64,000 nt of DNA from NCBI RefSeq assembly GCF_002216795.1, contig NZ_CP022316.1:1054001-1118000 (forward strand), written 5' to 3'. The notes beneath the pieces are model-generated. The model was not told where the DNA came from. It did not search any database and saw only the letters and a program-made list of their open reading frames with translations. Of this stretch, positions 24,758-34,876 are shown piece after piece. The position numbers and the translations under genes are program-made. The stretch's first letter is position 1. Each line of letters begins with the position of its first letter. The DNA is from Brachybacterium avium. Its GTDB lineage: Bacteria; Actinomycetota; Actinomycetes; Actinomycetales; Dermabacteraceae.

Positions 24758-24807
24758 GCGGTGGGCCCGGAGGGGATCGAACCCTCGACCCGCGGATTAA
24801 AAGTCCG
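24758..24807. repeat. attR core, within tRNA-Lys
   Basis: 50 bp identical to 9838-9887. It spans the tRNA-Lys anticodon loop through the 3' end plus 4 bp. The tRNA stays intact because the element restored its 3' half. Beyond 24807 the tRNA D-arm sequence continues, whereas at the left end unrelated sequence follows. Confidence 0.93.
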
Positions 24808-24833
24808 ATGCTCTACCACTGAGCTACAGGCCC
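24762..24833 (-). tRNA. tRNA-Lys(TTT)
   Basis: The 72-nt minus-strand sequence folds as a cloverleaf: acceptor GGGCCTG with CGGGCCC, D-arm GCTCAGTGGTAGAGC, anticodon loop CTTTTAA and T-arm GAGGG-TTCGATC-CCCTC, discriminator A. CCA is not encoded. This is the insertion target of the 15 kb element. Confidence 0.97.
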
Positions 24834-24887
24834 GTGCCCGCCTCGCGGCGAGCCAGACCATCCTAACGGCGTCGGAGCACGCGACAG

Positions 24888-24932
24888 GACGGGCCGCGCC
24901 CGAGCCGGATGACGGCTCGCGCACGGCCCGTC
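24888..24932 (-). terminator. probable terminator downstream of the symporter gene
   Basis: An imperfect GC-rich hairpin: GACGGGCCG ... CGAGCC (24888-24906) pairs with GGCTCG ... CGGCCCGTC (24914-24932). It lies 48 bp past the stop of the minus-strand symporter gene and before tRNA-Lys. There is no T-run, as is common in high-GC actinobacteria. Confidence 0.6.
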
Positions 24933-24979
24933 GCCCCTAGCAGCGCCGTCGGCCTGTGCCGGCAGCGCTGCTGGCGGGC

Positions 24980-26509
24980 TCAGACGGTGACCTCGTCCAC
25001 CTCGCGGGCCTCGTCCGCCTCACGGGCGTCCTGGTAGTCGCAGACGTCCTCCCCCACCCAGACCTCGACGTTCTTGATCTCCGGGAGGTCGGAGGCCAGG
25101 AAGATCGGGTCCAGGCCCTGGGCGCGCTGGGCGTTGAAGTGCCGCAGCAGCTTCACTGCGGTGGGGGCCAGCAGGGCGATCACCACGAGGTTGATCAGGG
25201 CGATGAACACCATGGACACCCCGGCGATGGTCCAGGCGAGGTCGACCGCGATCATCGAGCCGACGAGCACCAGGCCGGTCACGGCGACGCCGAAGGCGAT
25301 GTGCCAGCCGCGCCTGCTGGTGATGAAGTGCATGTTCGCCTCGCCGTAGGAGAAGTTGCCCAGCACCGAGGTGAAGGCGAGCAGGAACATGATCGCGGCG
25401 AGCAGGATCGCGGACCAGCCGCCGAGGTTCGTCGCCAGCGACTCCTGCACCATCATCAGGCCCTCGCCGCCGGCGCTGACGTCCGGGAAGGAGACCAACA
25501 CGATGAAGGCGGTGATCGTGCAGATCAGCAGGGTGTCGAAGTAGACGCCGAGGGTCTGCACCAGGCCCTGCTTGACGGGGTGGCTGACCGAGGCGGTCGC
25601 GGCGACGTTCGGGACCGAGCCCATGCCGGCCTCGTTCGAGAGCATGCCGCGCTGGACACCGTTGACGATGACCGCGCCGAAGCCGCCGCCGATCGCGGCC
25701 TGCGGGCTGAACGCCTCGGTGACGACCTGGGTGATCACCCGGGGCAGCTCGCCGAGGTTCATCCCCACGATGATGAGGCCGATCAGCAGGTAGATCGCGG
25801 CCATGATCGGGACCATGTTCTGGGCGACGGAGGCCACGCGGCGCATGCCGCCGAAGACGATGACGCCGGTGAGCACGGCCAGCAGCACCCCGAGCGCGAG
25901 AGGCAGCCAGCTCAGCTCGGCCGGATCGACATACACGGCGACCGCACCGGTGACGGCGTCGACGATGGTGTTGGCCTGCAGCGAGGTGAAGGCGAAGGCG
26001 AAGCAGAAGATGAACAGCACCGCGAAGAACAGCCCGAACTTCCGGCTGCCCAGCCCGCGGGCGATGTAGAAGGCGGGGCCGCCCTTGTAGGTGTCGTCGG
26101 CGCGGGTCTTCCACAGCTGCGCGAGGGTGGACTCGATGAAGCTCGCCGCCCCGGTGAGCAGGCACATCACCCACATCCATAGCACCGCTCCCGGCCCGCC
26201 CAGGAAGATCGCCCCGGCCACGCCGGAGATGTTCCCGGTGCCCACGCGGGCCGCGGCGGAGACGGAGAACGCCTGGAAGGCGCTGAGCGACTTGGTGCGC
26301 TCGGCGCGATCACGGCCCGAGCCCACCTCCTCCCGCTGCGCCTTCTGGGTGATGGCGCCGAACATCGCCGGGATCATCCTCAGCTGCACGGCGCCCGTGC
26401 GGATCGTGAAGTACAGGCCGAGCAGGATGACCACGGGCATCCCTGCCCAGGTCCAGAGCCAGCCCTCGGCGTTGCCGAGGAACTCGTTCAGTGATTCGAG
26501 GGGATTCAT
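24980..26509 (-). CDS. alanine/glycine:sodium symporter (AGCS family)
   Basis: 509 residues from ATG 26509, with ~11 membrane segments. Family signatures include AAARVGTGNISGVAGAI, GPGAVLWMWVMCLLTGAASFIESTLAQ (only partly listed here) and LSNEAGMGSVPNVAATA. It imports alanine or glycine with Na+. There is no convincing ribosome site at the ATG. It sits upstream of and divergent from ectABC, so a Na+-linked amino-acid importer shares the osmolyte locus; co-regulation is not shown. Confidence 0.9.
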   Translation of the reverse strand: MNPLESLNEFLGNAEGWLWTWAGMPVVILLGLYFTIRTGAVQLRMIPAMFGAITQKAQREEVGSGRDRAERTKSLSAFQAFSVSAAARVGTGNISGVAGAIFLGGPGAVLWMWVMCLLTGAASFIESTLAQLWKTRADDTYKGGPAFYIARGLGSRKFGLFFAVLFIFCFAFAFTSLQANTIVDAVTGAVAVYVDPAELSWLPLALGVLLAVLTGVIVFGGMRRVASVAQNMVPIMAAIYLLIGLIIVGMNLGELPRVITQVVTEAFSPQAAIGGGFGAVIVNGVQRGMLSNEAGMGSVPNVAATASVSHPVKQGLVQTLGVYFDTLLICTITAFIVLVSFPDVSAGGEGLMMVQESLATNLGGWSAILLAAIMFLLAFTSVLGNFSYGEANMHFITSRRGWHIAFGVAVTGLVLVGSMIAVDLAWTIAGVSMVFIALINLVVIALLAPTAVKLLRHFNAQRAQGLDPIFLASDLPEIKNVEVWVGEDVCDYQDAREADEAREVDEVTV

Positions 26510-26839
26510 GACGATGACGGTAGCGGGAGCGACCCCGCCACCGCCCCGCCGGGAACTCCGGGACCCCTCCCCCACGACCTTCACGCTCCGCGCGCGCGTA
26601 GATGTGTCCCGCATCGCGGTCATGTGGTGCACGCCACACCAGCGCGGCACCGACTCCGACGGAGGCCGCCAGGAAAGGCGCATCGCCGCAGGTCGACATG
26701 AATGATCAACGGTTGTCCGACAATCCGATTCCCGGACGCCGGATCGTCACAGTTGCGTCACGACACTCCGTGGGCACCCCCCTGCGACCACCCCGGGGGC
26801 TCCACATTCGTCGCCGCTCTCGATACCGTGGACAGCGAT
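26510..26839. other. 330-bp divergent intergenic region upstream of ectA
   Basis: No gene is supported here. It must hold the promoters of the symporter and ectoine genes. I see GC-rich sequence with a more A/T-rich core at 26695-26760 (AATGATCAACGGTTGTCCGA) and a possible -10-like GATACC at 26821-26826, but no operator I can name. Confidence 0.5.
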
Positions 26840-27391
26840 ATGGGCCAGTTGATGACGCACAGCGCAGACCACCCGTCCACTCCTGACAAGACCGCCGGAG
26901 CAGCCTCCGACCTGGATTTCCGTCCTCCCACCATGGAGGAGGGCGCCGCCATGTGGCGGATCGCCCGCGACAGCGGCACGCTCGACCTGAACACCTCGTA
27001 CGCCTACCTGATCATGGCCCGCGACTTCGCAGCCACCTCGCGGGTGGCAGTCGCCGCGGGCGAGCCGGTCGGGTTCGTGCTCGGCTACCAGCGCCCCACG
27101 GCGCCGGAGCGGCTGTTCGTCTGGCAGATCGCGGTCGACGAGTCCCAGCGCGGCCGGCGCATCGCCGCCCGCCTGCTGGACGCCCTGCTGGCAGACCTTC
27201 CCCACGTCACCACGCTGGAGACCACCATCACGGCGGACAATGCCGCCTCTCAGCGCCTGTTCGCCTCCTTCGCGGAGCGTCACGGCGCGAGCCATCACGT
27301 CGGCCCGCTGCTGACGGAGGCCCACTTCCCGGATTCCGGCCACGGCGCCGAGCTGCTCCACGAGATCAGCGAGCTGCGCAGCGACACCTGA
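26840..27391 (+). CDS. ectA: L-2,4-diaminobutyrate N-gamma-acetyltransferase
   Basis: 183-residue GNAT enzyme, second step of ectoine synthesis. It carries the EctA pattern MWRIARDSGTLDLNTSYAYLI (in two parts), ATSRVAVAAGEPVGFVLGY and the acetyl-CoA loop DESQRGRRIAARLLDAL. ATG 26840 (MGQLMTHS) is chosen; ATG 26852 is possible. Upstream in-frame codons do not resemble the family. ectB follows after 109 bp. Confidence 0.93.
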   Translation: MGQLMTHSADHPSTPDKTAGAASDLDFRPPTMEEGAAMWRIARDSGTLDLNTSYAYLIMARDFAATSRVAVAAGEPVGFVLGYQRPTAPERLFVWQIAVDESQRGRRIAARLLDALLADLPHVTTLETTITADNAASQRLFASFAERHGASHHVGPLLTEAHFPDSGHGAELLHEISELRSDT

Positions 27392-27500
27392 GCCCGCGCA
27401 TGCCCGGCCGCTCCGTCGGCCTTGAGATCCATCGGTGCAGGCGCCCCTGCGCGCCGCCGCGCCACCCACAGACCATCGATTCACCACCCAGGGAGATGTC

Positions 27501-28820
27501 ATGACCATGACCGCAGCAACCGAGTCCACCGAGAAGCCCGAGCTGACCGACGAGGTCAGCGCCCCCACCGTCGACCCGACCGAGCTGGAGTCGGGCGTCC
27601 GCAGCTACTCCCGCGGCTGGCCCACCGTCTTCACCCACGCCAAGGGCTCCGTGCTGACCGCCGAGGACGGCCGCGAGTACATCGACTTCTTTGCCGGCGC
27701 CGGCACCCTGAACTACGGCCACAACCACCCCGAGCTCAAGAAGGTCGTCATCGACCACTACCTTGAGGACCGGGTCGTGCACGGCCTGGACATGTTCACC
27801 GACGTGCGCCGTGAGTTCCTGCAGACCTTCAACGAGAAGATCCTCAAGCCCCGCGGCCTGGACTACAAGGTGGCCTTCCCCGGCCCCGGCGGCACCAACG
27901 CCGTCGAGGCCGCGCTGAAGCTGGCCCGCAAGGTCACCGGGCGCGAGTCCGTCGTGAACTTCACCAACGGTTTCCACGGCATGACCCTGGGCGCGCTGTC
28001 CGTCACCGGCAACTCGATGAAGCGCGGCGGCGCCGGGATCCCCCTGGTGCACTCCACCCCGATGCCCTTCGACGACTACTTCGGCCAGGTCGTGCCGGAC
28101 TTCATGTACTTCGAGCGCCTGCTCACCGACGACGGCAGCGGCCTGAACAAGCCCGCGGCCGTGATCGTCGAGGCCGTCCAGGGCGAGGGCGGCATCAACG
28201 CCGCTCGCGCCGAGTGGCTGCGCGGCCTCGCGGACCTCTGCAAGAAGCATGAGATCCTGCTGATCGTCGACGACATCCAGATGGGCTGCGGCCGCACCGG
28301 CGAGTTCTTCAGCTTCGAGCAGGCTGGCATCGAGCCCGACATGGTGACCCTCTCGAAGTCGATCAGCGGCTACGGACACCCGCTCGCGCTGACCCTCATC
28401 AAGCCCGAGCTGGACATTTGGGAGCCGGGCGAGCACAACGGCACCTTCCGTGGCTTCGGCCCGGCCTTCGCGACCGCCACCAAGGCCATCGACCTGTTCT
28501 GGAGCGACGACGAATTCGAGAAGGCGACCATCGCCAAGGGCGCCTACGTGGAGAGCCGCTTCAACCGCATCGCGGCGAAGTACCCCGAGCACGAGCTGAT
28601 CGTCAAGGGTCGCGGCCTCGCTCGTGGCCTGCAGATGCCCACCGGGGAGATCGCCGGAAAGATCGCGGCGCGCTCCTTCGAAGAGGGCCTGCTGGTGGAG
28701 ACCTCCGGCCCCTCCGACGAGGTCGTCAAGCTGCTCCCGGCGCTGACCATCCCCGATGAGCTGCTCGAGCGCGGCCTGGACATCATCGAGGCCGCCGTCG
28801 ACGAGGCACTCACCGCCTGA
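27501..28820 (+). CDS. ectB: diaminobutyrate-2-oxoglutarate transaminase
   Basis: 439 residues, class-III PLP aminotransferase that makes L-2,4-diaminobutyrate from aspartate semialdehyde and glutamate. Key parts: [17 protein letters not shown] for phosphate binding, [29 protein letters not shown] with the PLP-ring Asp, and the Schiff-base Lys in [17 protein letters not shown] 27501 follows GGGAGATGTC. The extra 22 codons upstream in frame are not family-like. Confidence 0.96.
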   Translation: MTMTAATESTEKPELTDEVSAPTVDPTELESGVRSYSRGWPTVFTHAKGSVLTAEDGREYIDFFAGAGTLNYGHNHPELKKVVIDHYLEDRVVHGLDMFTDVRREFLQTFNEKILKPRGLDYKVAFPGPGGTNAVEAALKLARKVTGRESVVNFTNGFHGMTLGALSVTGNSMKRGGAGIPLVHSTPMPFDDYFGQVVPDFMYFERLLTDDGSGLNKPAAVIVEAVQGEGGINAARAEWLRGLADLCKKHEILLIVDDIQMGCGRTGEFFSFEQAGIEPDMVTLSKSISGYGHPLALTLIKPELDIWEPGEHNGTFRGFGPAFATATKAIDLFWSDDEFEKATIAKGAYVESRFNRIAAKYPEHELIVKGRGLARGLQMPTGEIAGKIAARSFEEGLLVETSGPSDEVVKLLPALTIPDELLERGLDIIEAAVDEALTA

Positions 28821-28830
28821 GACCACTCCC

Positions 28831-28866
28831 CCGTCGGCCCGCCCGCAGCACGGGGCGGGCCGACGG
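28831..28866 (+). terminator. perfect hairpin between ectB and ectC
   Basis: CCGTCGGCCCGCCC (28831-28844) pairs perfectly with GGGCGGGCCGACGG (28853-28866), 14 bp and an 8-nt loop, 10 bp after the ectB stop and 67 bp before ectC. No T-run follows. It may act as a partial terminator or mRNA-end stabiliser inside the operon rather than a full stop, because ectC has no obvious promoter of its own. Confidence 0.65.
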
Positions 28867-28933
28867 TCTGCGCGGAAGCACGGGCTTCCTGCGCACCACC
28901 CTGAAACCTGACCATCCACCGGAAGGACCCACC

Positions 28934-29326
28934 ATGCTCGTTCGCTCGCTCGCCGACGTCGAAGACACCGAAGACGACATCAAGTCGGAGAACTGGCGCT
29001 CCAAGCGCGTCATCCTGGCCAAGGAGGGTGTGGGCTTCTCCGTCCACGAGACCACCCTGTACGAGGGCACCGAGAGCTACTTCTGGTACGCCAACCACAT
29101 CGAGGCCGTCTTCATCACCCATGGTGAGGGTGAGATCGAGGACCTTGCCACCGGTGAGGTGCACCAGCTCGCTCCCGGCACCCTGTACCTGCTCAACGAC
29201 CACGACAAGCACAAGGTGCGGGTCCGCAAGGAGATCCGCTGCGTGTGCGTGTTCAACCCGCCGGTCACCGGTCGCGAGGTCCACGACGAGAACGGCGTGT
29301 ACCCGCTGATCACCGAAGACGCCTGA
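28934..29326 (+). CDS. ectC: L-ectoine synthase
   Basis: 130-residue cupin that cyclises N-gamma-acetyl-diaminobutyrate to ectoine. Family landmarks: [45 protein letters not shown] and [22 protein letters not shown] precedes the ATG. No ectD hydroxylase follows, so the product should be ectoine rather than hydroxyectoine unless ectD lies elsewhere. Confidence 0.97.
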   Translation: MLVRSLADVEDTEDDIKSENWRSKRVILAKEGVGFSVHETTLYEGTESYFWYANHIEAVFITHGEGEIEDLATGEVHQLAPGTLYLLNDHDKHKVRVRKEIRCVCVFNPPVTGREVHDENGVYPLITEDA

Positions 29327-29356
29327 GACCAGCACCCGAGCCGTACGGCTCGCATG

Positions 29357-29394
29357 ACGGAGCCCGGCAGGACATCGGTCCTGCCGGGCTCCGT
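29357..29394 (+). terminator. ect operon terminator
   Basis: A perfect 17-bp stem with loop ATCG: ACGGAGCCCGGCAGGAC (29357-29373) and GTCCTGCCGGGCTCCGT (29378-29394), 30 bp after the ectC stop. Confidence 0.88.
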
Positions 29395-29493
29395 CACGTC
29401 GTGCGGGATGCTCAGCGGGTCGGTGCTCCCCCGCCACGGGCCTGGGTGATCGCGGCGATCCAAGCGCTGCGCAGAGTCAGCGAGCGGATGCAC

Positions 29494-30099
29494 TCATGCC
29501 GAACGCTTCCGGACGATCAGCAGCACCACACCGATCACCAGCAGCAGGAGCCCGAGAGCCCCTCCGAAGATGGCGAGCGCGATCCCGCCGAGACCGGCGA
29601 AGATACCTCCGATGGACACCGGCGGGCCCACCGCGATGGGCGCTTCAGTGCAGCTGACCTCGTAGTCTCCCGCCTCCTCCGCGGTGAAGGAGTCCACCGA
29701 TACCCAGGAGTGCTCGCCGTCGCCCATGGTGCTGGACTGCCCGGTGCCTGGACCCACTGCGGGACCGTCGATCGTGCAGCTCGGGACCGCAGCGCCCTCC
29801 TCGGCGTAGATCTGCAGCGACTCACCCGCCTCAGCGGTGACGGTGCCGTTGCCGGAGTCGAACACCTCGAGCTCATTCATGCCGCTCACGGTGCCGCCGA
29901 AGCCGATGACGGCGAGCACCACGCCGATGATGACGCTGAGAGCCAGGATCACCGAGCCGAGCACGATGAGGACCTTCGGCGCCTTCGACGGCTTCTTCGC
30001 CGGAGCCGGAGCGAAGCCCGGCGAGGGCACCCCACCCTGCCCGTAGGCGGCGTTCTGCGGGGAGAGCGGACCGGAAGAGGACTGGGGCGGCTGGGTCAC
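29494..30099 (-). CDS. two-helix membrane protein of unknown function
   Basis: 201 residues from GTG 30099, preceded by AGGAG. It has a Pro/Ser/Gly-rich cytoplasmic N-terminus (~45 residues), a membrane helix (VLIVLGSVILALSVIIGVVLAVIG), a ~100-residue exported domain with two cysteines (VPSCTIDG, YEVSCTEA) likely to form a disulfide, then a long hydrophobic C-terminal segment and RKRSA. No functional motif recognised. Confidence 0.75.
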   Translation of the reverse strand: MTQPPQSSSGPLSPQNAAYGQGGVPSPGFAPAPAKKPSKAPKVLIVLGSVILALSVIIGVVLAVIGFGGTVSGMNELEVFDSGNGTVTAEAGESLQIYAEEGAAVPSCTIDGPAVGPGTGQSSTMGDGEHSWVSVDSFTAEEAGDYEVSCTEAPIAVGPPVSIGGIFAGLGGIALAIFGGALGLLLLVIGVVLLIVRKRSA

Positions 30100-30216
30100 G
30101 GGAGGCTCCTGAGGTGGTGACGGGGTCAGGCCCAGGCTAGCGCCCCTCCCTCGCGCCAACCCGGCTGACGGGCTCGTGCTCGGCCCCATCCTCCCGTTCG
30201 GCCTAGACTCCAGGGC

Positions 30217-30870
30217 ATGCCCGATCCCCTGGTCCTCGCCGCCGACGTCGAGACCGAGCTGATCGAGAAGCGCTCGAGATTCCTCACCCGGCTGCATCGC
30301 GTGGAGGAGGTGGCGCAGGCCGATGCGCTGCTGCGCACCGCACGCGCCCAGCATCCCGACGCCCGTCACCACTGCACCGCGCTGGTGCTCGACGAGACCG
30401 CGGAGCGTGCCGAGATGAACCGCTCCAACGATGACGGCGAACCGGCCGGGACCGCAGGGATGCCGATGCTGCAGTCCCTGCTGCAGGCCCGGCTGGTGGA
30501 CACCTTCGCGATCGTGATCCGTTACTTCGGCGGGGTGAAGCTCGGCGCGGGCGGGCTAGTGCGCGCCTACACCGCCGGGGTGGAGCAGGCGGTGGCGGCG
30601 GCGACCCTGCGTCGTCGCACTGAGCTCGTGGTGGCCCGGATCGAGGTGCCGCCGGCGGAGGTGGGGATCGCGGAGAACGCCGTACGGATCTGGGCCGCCG
30701 CCCACGGCGCGACGGTCGAGCCGACACACTACTCCGCGCGCAGCGCGGTGCTGTCGGTGCTGGTGACGCCGACGGACCTCGCGGAGCTGCGCGCCGATAC
30801 GGCCCGCTGGTCCTCGGGCCGGCACCAGGTGGAGGAGGCGGGGCGGCGCACGGCTGACGTCCCGCTCTGA
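30217..30870 (+). CDS. YigZ/IMPACT family protein
   Basis: 217 residues of the UPF0029/IMPACT family. The N-terminal domain has HHCTALVLDE, NDDGEPAGTAGMPML and VIRYFGGVKLGAGGLVRAY, the family signature. A C-terminal DUF1949-like ferredoxin-fold domain follows. Proteins of this family may bind nucleic acid or ribosomes; the bacterial role is unclear. Stand-alone gene. Confidence 0.93.
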   Translation: MPDPLVLAADVETELIEKRSRFLTRLHRVEEVAQADALLRTARAQHPDARHHCTALVLDETAERAEMNRSNDDGEPAGTAGMPMLQSLLQARLVDTFAIVIRYFGGVKLGAGGLVRAYTAGVEQAVAAATLRRRTELVVARIEVPPAEVGIAENAVRIWAAAHGATVEPTHYSARSAVLSVLVTPTDLAELRADTARWSSGRHQVEEAGRRTADVPL

Positions 30871-30925
30871 GCAACCGCGCTCCCACGATCCGCGGAGGCG
30901 GCGCCCCTGGGGGTGAGCGCCGCGC

Positions 30926-31249
30926 TCAGATGTCGTCGTCCCCGGCGGGACCGCCCTCGTTCTCCCAGTTCTCGAGGCGCTTCACAGTGCGCGGATTGAA
31001 CTTCCGGCGCACGCCGTGGCCGATCGCGGCCTCCTCATCGGCGGGGAGCACCTCGACGCCGAACTCTTCGAAAGCGTGATGGAGCCGCTCCTCCTGCGCT
31101 GCGGAGAGGGAGCGCAGCCCCCGCTCCACGCCGCGGAGGTGCTCGACGTCCAGATCGGTGTGCTCGGCGAGGTCGAGCAGGGACACCTGGGCGAGCGCTC
31201 GGGCGGCTCGCGCCAGATCAGCGGTGATCAGAGGAACATAGGTGGCCAT
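30926..31249 (-). CDS. small helix-turn-helix-like protein of unknown function
   Basis: 107 residues from ATG 31249 (MATYVPLITADLA). The N-terminal helices with SLLDLAEHTDLDVEHLRGVERG resemble an XRE-type helix-turn-helix. The C-terminus is charged (RKFNPRTVKRLENWENEGG) and ends in GDDDI. The longer frame to 31333 starts in implausible Pro/Arg-rich sequence. Confidence 0.65.
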   Translation of the reverse strand: MATYVPLITADLARAARALAQVSLLDLAEHTDLDVEHLRGVERGLRSLSAAQEERLHHAFEEFGVEVLPADEEAAIGHGVRRKFNPRTVKRLENWENEGGPAGDDDI

Positions 31250-31330
31250 ACCCCAGTCTCGCCCATCGCTGAGGAAGAGGCCAGGGACCCGCGAGAACGG
31301 AGGCCGGTACCGCGGCACCCGAGGGCCGGA

Positions 31331-31376
31331 CATGACAGCGGCGCCGCCCGGGAAGACCGGACGGCGCCGCCGTCAT
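31331..31376 (-). terminator. terminator of the glsB-like gene
   Basis: CATGACAGCGGCGCCG (31331-31346) pairs with CGGCGCCGCCGTCATG (31362-31377) with a single A-C mismatch. It lies 30 bp past the stop of the minus-strand membrane protein and can serve both strands. Confidence 0.75.
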
Positions 31377-31407
31377 GATGCAGGGCTCAAGAGCCCAGGG
31401 GCCTGCG

Positions 31408-31692
31408 TCAGGCCCGGTTCTTGGTCACCAGACCGTAGATGAACATGACGATCAGTGCACCGACCACGGCGAGCAGGATGGTGCCGATGCTCCACGGGTT
31501 GTCGAGGATGCCGCTGACCCCGTCGCCTCCGAGGAGGCCGCCGATGAAACCACCGACGATCGCGCCGACGACGCCGAGGATGATGGTCATCCCCAGGCCC
31601 ATGGCCTGCTTGCCCGGCATGATCGCTCGGGCGATGAGACCGATGATCGCACCGATGATGATCCACGAGATGATTGCCCAGAGAAGACCCAT
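31408..31692 (-). CDS. GlsB/YeaQ/YmgE family stress-response membrane protein
   Basis: 94 residues, three membrane helices with Gly-zipper repeats: IIIGAIIGLIARAIMPG, ILGVVGAIVGGFIGGLLGG and TILLAVVGALIVMFIYGL. This is the transglycosylase-associated family, induced by envelope or acid stress in several bacteria but of unknown mechanism. The ATG follows GGAGCTC. A 12-bp palindrome lies about 110 bp upstream. Confidence 0.92.
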   Translation of the reverse strand: MGLLWAIISWIIIGAIIGLIARAIMPGKQAMGLGMTIILGVVGAIVGGFIGGLLGGDGVSGILDNPWSIGTILLAVVGALIVMFIYGLVTKNRA

Positions 31693-31800
31693 GAGTGGAG
31701 CTCCATTCTGTCAGGGGAAGGGATTGGTGTTGCCCCTGCATTATGGCGAAGCATTCCTGCGGAACCCGGGATCTTCAGCGACACCGCAGGTCACAGAATT

Positions 31801-31812
31801 GACCATATGGTC
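31801..31812. promoter_or_regulatory. 12-bp palindrome GACCATATGGTC
   Basis: A perfect A/T-centred palindrome in otherwise GC-rich sequence, 109 bp upstream of the glsB-like start and downstream of nrdF. It could be an operator, but its regulator is unknown and it could be chance. Confidence 0.35.
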
Positions 31813-31879
31813 CGTGGGACTCTTCCGCCCCTCTTTCCCGACATGTCGATACCTGTTGGCACAGCCGTGGGAATGCAGG

Positions 31880-31907
31880 ACGGGCCGGGCGTGATCGCCC
31901 GGCCCGT
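31880..31907 (-). terminator. nrdF terminator
   Basis: ACGGGCCGGGC (31880-31890) pairs with GCCCGGCCCGT (31897-31907), loop GTGATC, 38 bp past the nrdF stop. Confidence 0.8.
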
Positions 31908-31945
31908 CGCTCGCCAGCGGCCCTGGAGGGCCGCCCTGTCGGGAC

Positions 31946-33240
<1,295 letters not shown>

Positions 33241-34649
33241 TCACACCCCGAGACCGCCGGCGATGCCGTACAGCACCAGCGCCAGCGCGAACCCGATCAC
33301 GCCCATCGCTCCCTGGAGCACGGTCCAGGTGCCCAGGGTCTGCTTCATGTTCATCCCGAAGAACCGGCTGACCAGCCAGAACCCGGAATCGTTGACGTGG
33401 GAGAAGCCGACGGAGCCGGCGCTCATCGCCATCACCAGGGCGACCACCTGGAACGGGGTGAAGTCGCCGGCGGCGACGATCCCCGCCATCAGGGAGGCGG
33501 CCGTGGTCAGCGCGACCGTCGCCGAGCCCTGGGCCAGGCGGACGATCTGGGCGATGAGGTAGGCGGCGACGATGACGGGCATGCCGATGTCCTGGAGGGA
33601 CTGGGCGACGGCATCGCCGATGCCGGTGGCCCGCAGGACACCGCCGAACATGCCGCCGGCACCGGTGACCAGCACCACCGAGGCGATCGGGCCGAGTGCC
33701 GAGTCCTGGACCTTCTCCATCAGGGTGCCCGTCTTTCCGGCACCCCAGCCCAGCACGAACATCGAGACGAACAGGGTGATCAGCAGGGCGACCGGGGTCT
33801 CCCCGAGCATCCGCAGAACCGCCACCGTGGGTCCGGCATTGAAGGCGTCGGGGTCCGGACGGGTGGCGCCGACCGTGTTCAGCGCGGTGTTCAGCAGGAT
33901 CAGCACCAGCGGCAGCAGCAGGAGCATCACGATGGTGCGGACCTTCGGAGCGGACTCGAGGTCGCTGCGCTCACGCGAGTCGCCGAGGATGTTCGGGATC
34001 GCGACGTCCAGTCGGCGTCCCAGCACCGGGGCGAGGCCCACACCGGCGATGAGCCAGATGATCACGGCGAAGACGATGCCGACCAGCAGCACCTGCCCGA
34101 CGTCCGCGCCGAGGATCGCCGAGGCGGCGACCGGGCCGGGGTGGGGCGGGGAGAAGATGTGCATCGCGCTGAAGGCGATGGCGCTGGGCAGCGCGATCGA
34201 CAGGAACGAGCCACCGACGCGGCGCGCGACCGCATAGATGATCGGCAGCATGACGACCAGGCCCGCATCGAAGAAGATCGGGAAGCCCATCAGCAGGCTC
34301 GCCAGCGAGAGGGCGAAGCCGGCACGGTTCTCGCCGAATCTGCGGATCAGCGAATCCGCGAGCGCCTGCGCACCGCCGGAGGCCTCGACCATGCGGCCCA
34401 GCATGGCGCCGAGCGCGACCAGCAGCATGACGCTGCCCAGGGTCGGGTTGAACCCGAAGCCCAGAGCCTCCACGAGTCGGTCCGGGGAATGCCGGCGGCC
34501 AGGGCCGTGCCGATGCTGGTGAGCATCAGCGCGAGGAACGCGTGCACCTTGAAGACCATGATGAGCACCAGCAGCACTGCGATGGCGCCGATCGCGAGGA
34601 TCAGCAGCCCGGCGGTGCCGAGGTCCCAGTTCATGACGAGGTCGTCCAT
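33241..34649 (-). pseudogene. GntP-family gluconate:H+ symporter, one-base frameshift (probable sequence error)
   Basis: The N-terminus (MDDLVMNWDLGTAGLLILAI, about 55 residues) reads in one frame to LAAGIP, and the remaining ~410 residues read in another from DRLVEALGFGFNPTLGS. The break is a GGGG run at 34484-34487 (CCCC on the coding strand). A fifth C would give GIPPDRLVEALG and a 469-residue protein. About 12 membrane segments and the GntP features SPPHPGPVA and VNDSGFWLV are intact. The family takes up gluconate or related sugar acids. The remaining sequence shows no decay, so I infer a working gene. Confidence 0.82.
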
Positions 34650-34810
34650 GACTCTCCTTGAGGGACTCGGAGGGGGAAGGGTGCGGCGGGGAAGGGCCGC
34701 TGACCGTCCCGTCCCCTCGGGCTCGAGCGGACGGCAGGCCGGCGCGTCATCACACCGTCGTATGACCGATGGAAGCGCAGTAAAGAGCGTGCGTCAACAC
34801 CGCACGCACG

Positions 34811-34854
34811 ACGGACGGCCCGTTCCGAGCCGAAGCTCGGAACGGGCCGTCCGT
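34811..34854 (-). terminator. nrdHIE terminator
   Basis: A perfect 20-bp stem (34811-34830 with 34835-34854) and loop CGAA, 22 bp past the nrdE stop: the strongest hairpin in the window. Confidence 0.92.
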
Positions 34855-34876
34855 GATCAGGCGAGGGCCGGAGGCC

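Larger units (their letters stand above)
9838..24807. mobile_element. integrative conjugative element (pSAM2-type AICE) in tRNA-Lys
   Basis: A 14.9 kb element bounded by a perfect 50-bp direct repeat (9838-9887 and 24758-24807). The right copy is the 3' part of an intact tRNA-Lys; the left copy is an orphan fragment. The core module reads GntR repressor, Pra-like activator, small membrane protein, TraB-like translocase, RepSA-like initiator, Xis, Int. That set defines actinomycete integrative and conjugative elements, which replicate by rolling circle and transfer double-stranded DNA with one FtsK-like protein. Cargo lies on both sides of the core. The segment at about 11.3-13.1 kb is visibly richer in A/T than the host flanks, suggesting a separate origin for that cargo. 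Confidence 0.93.
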
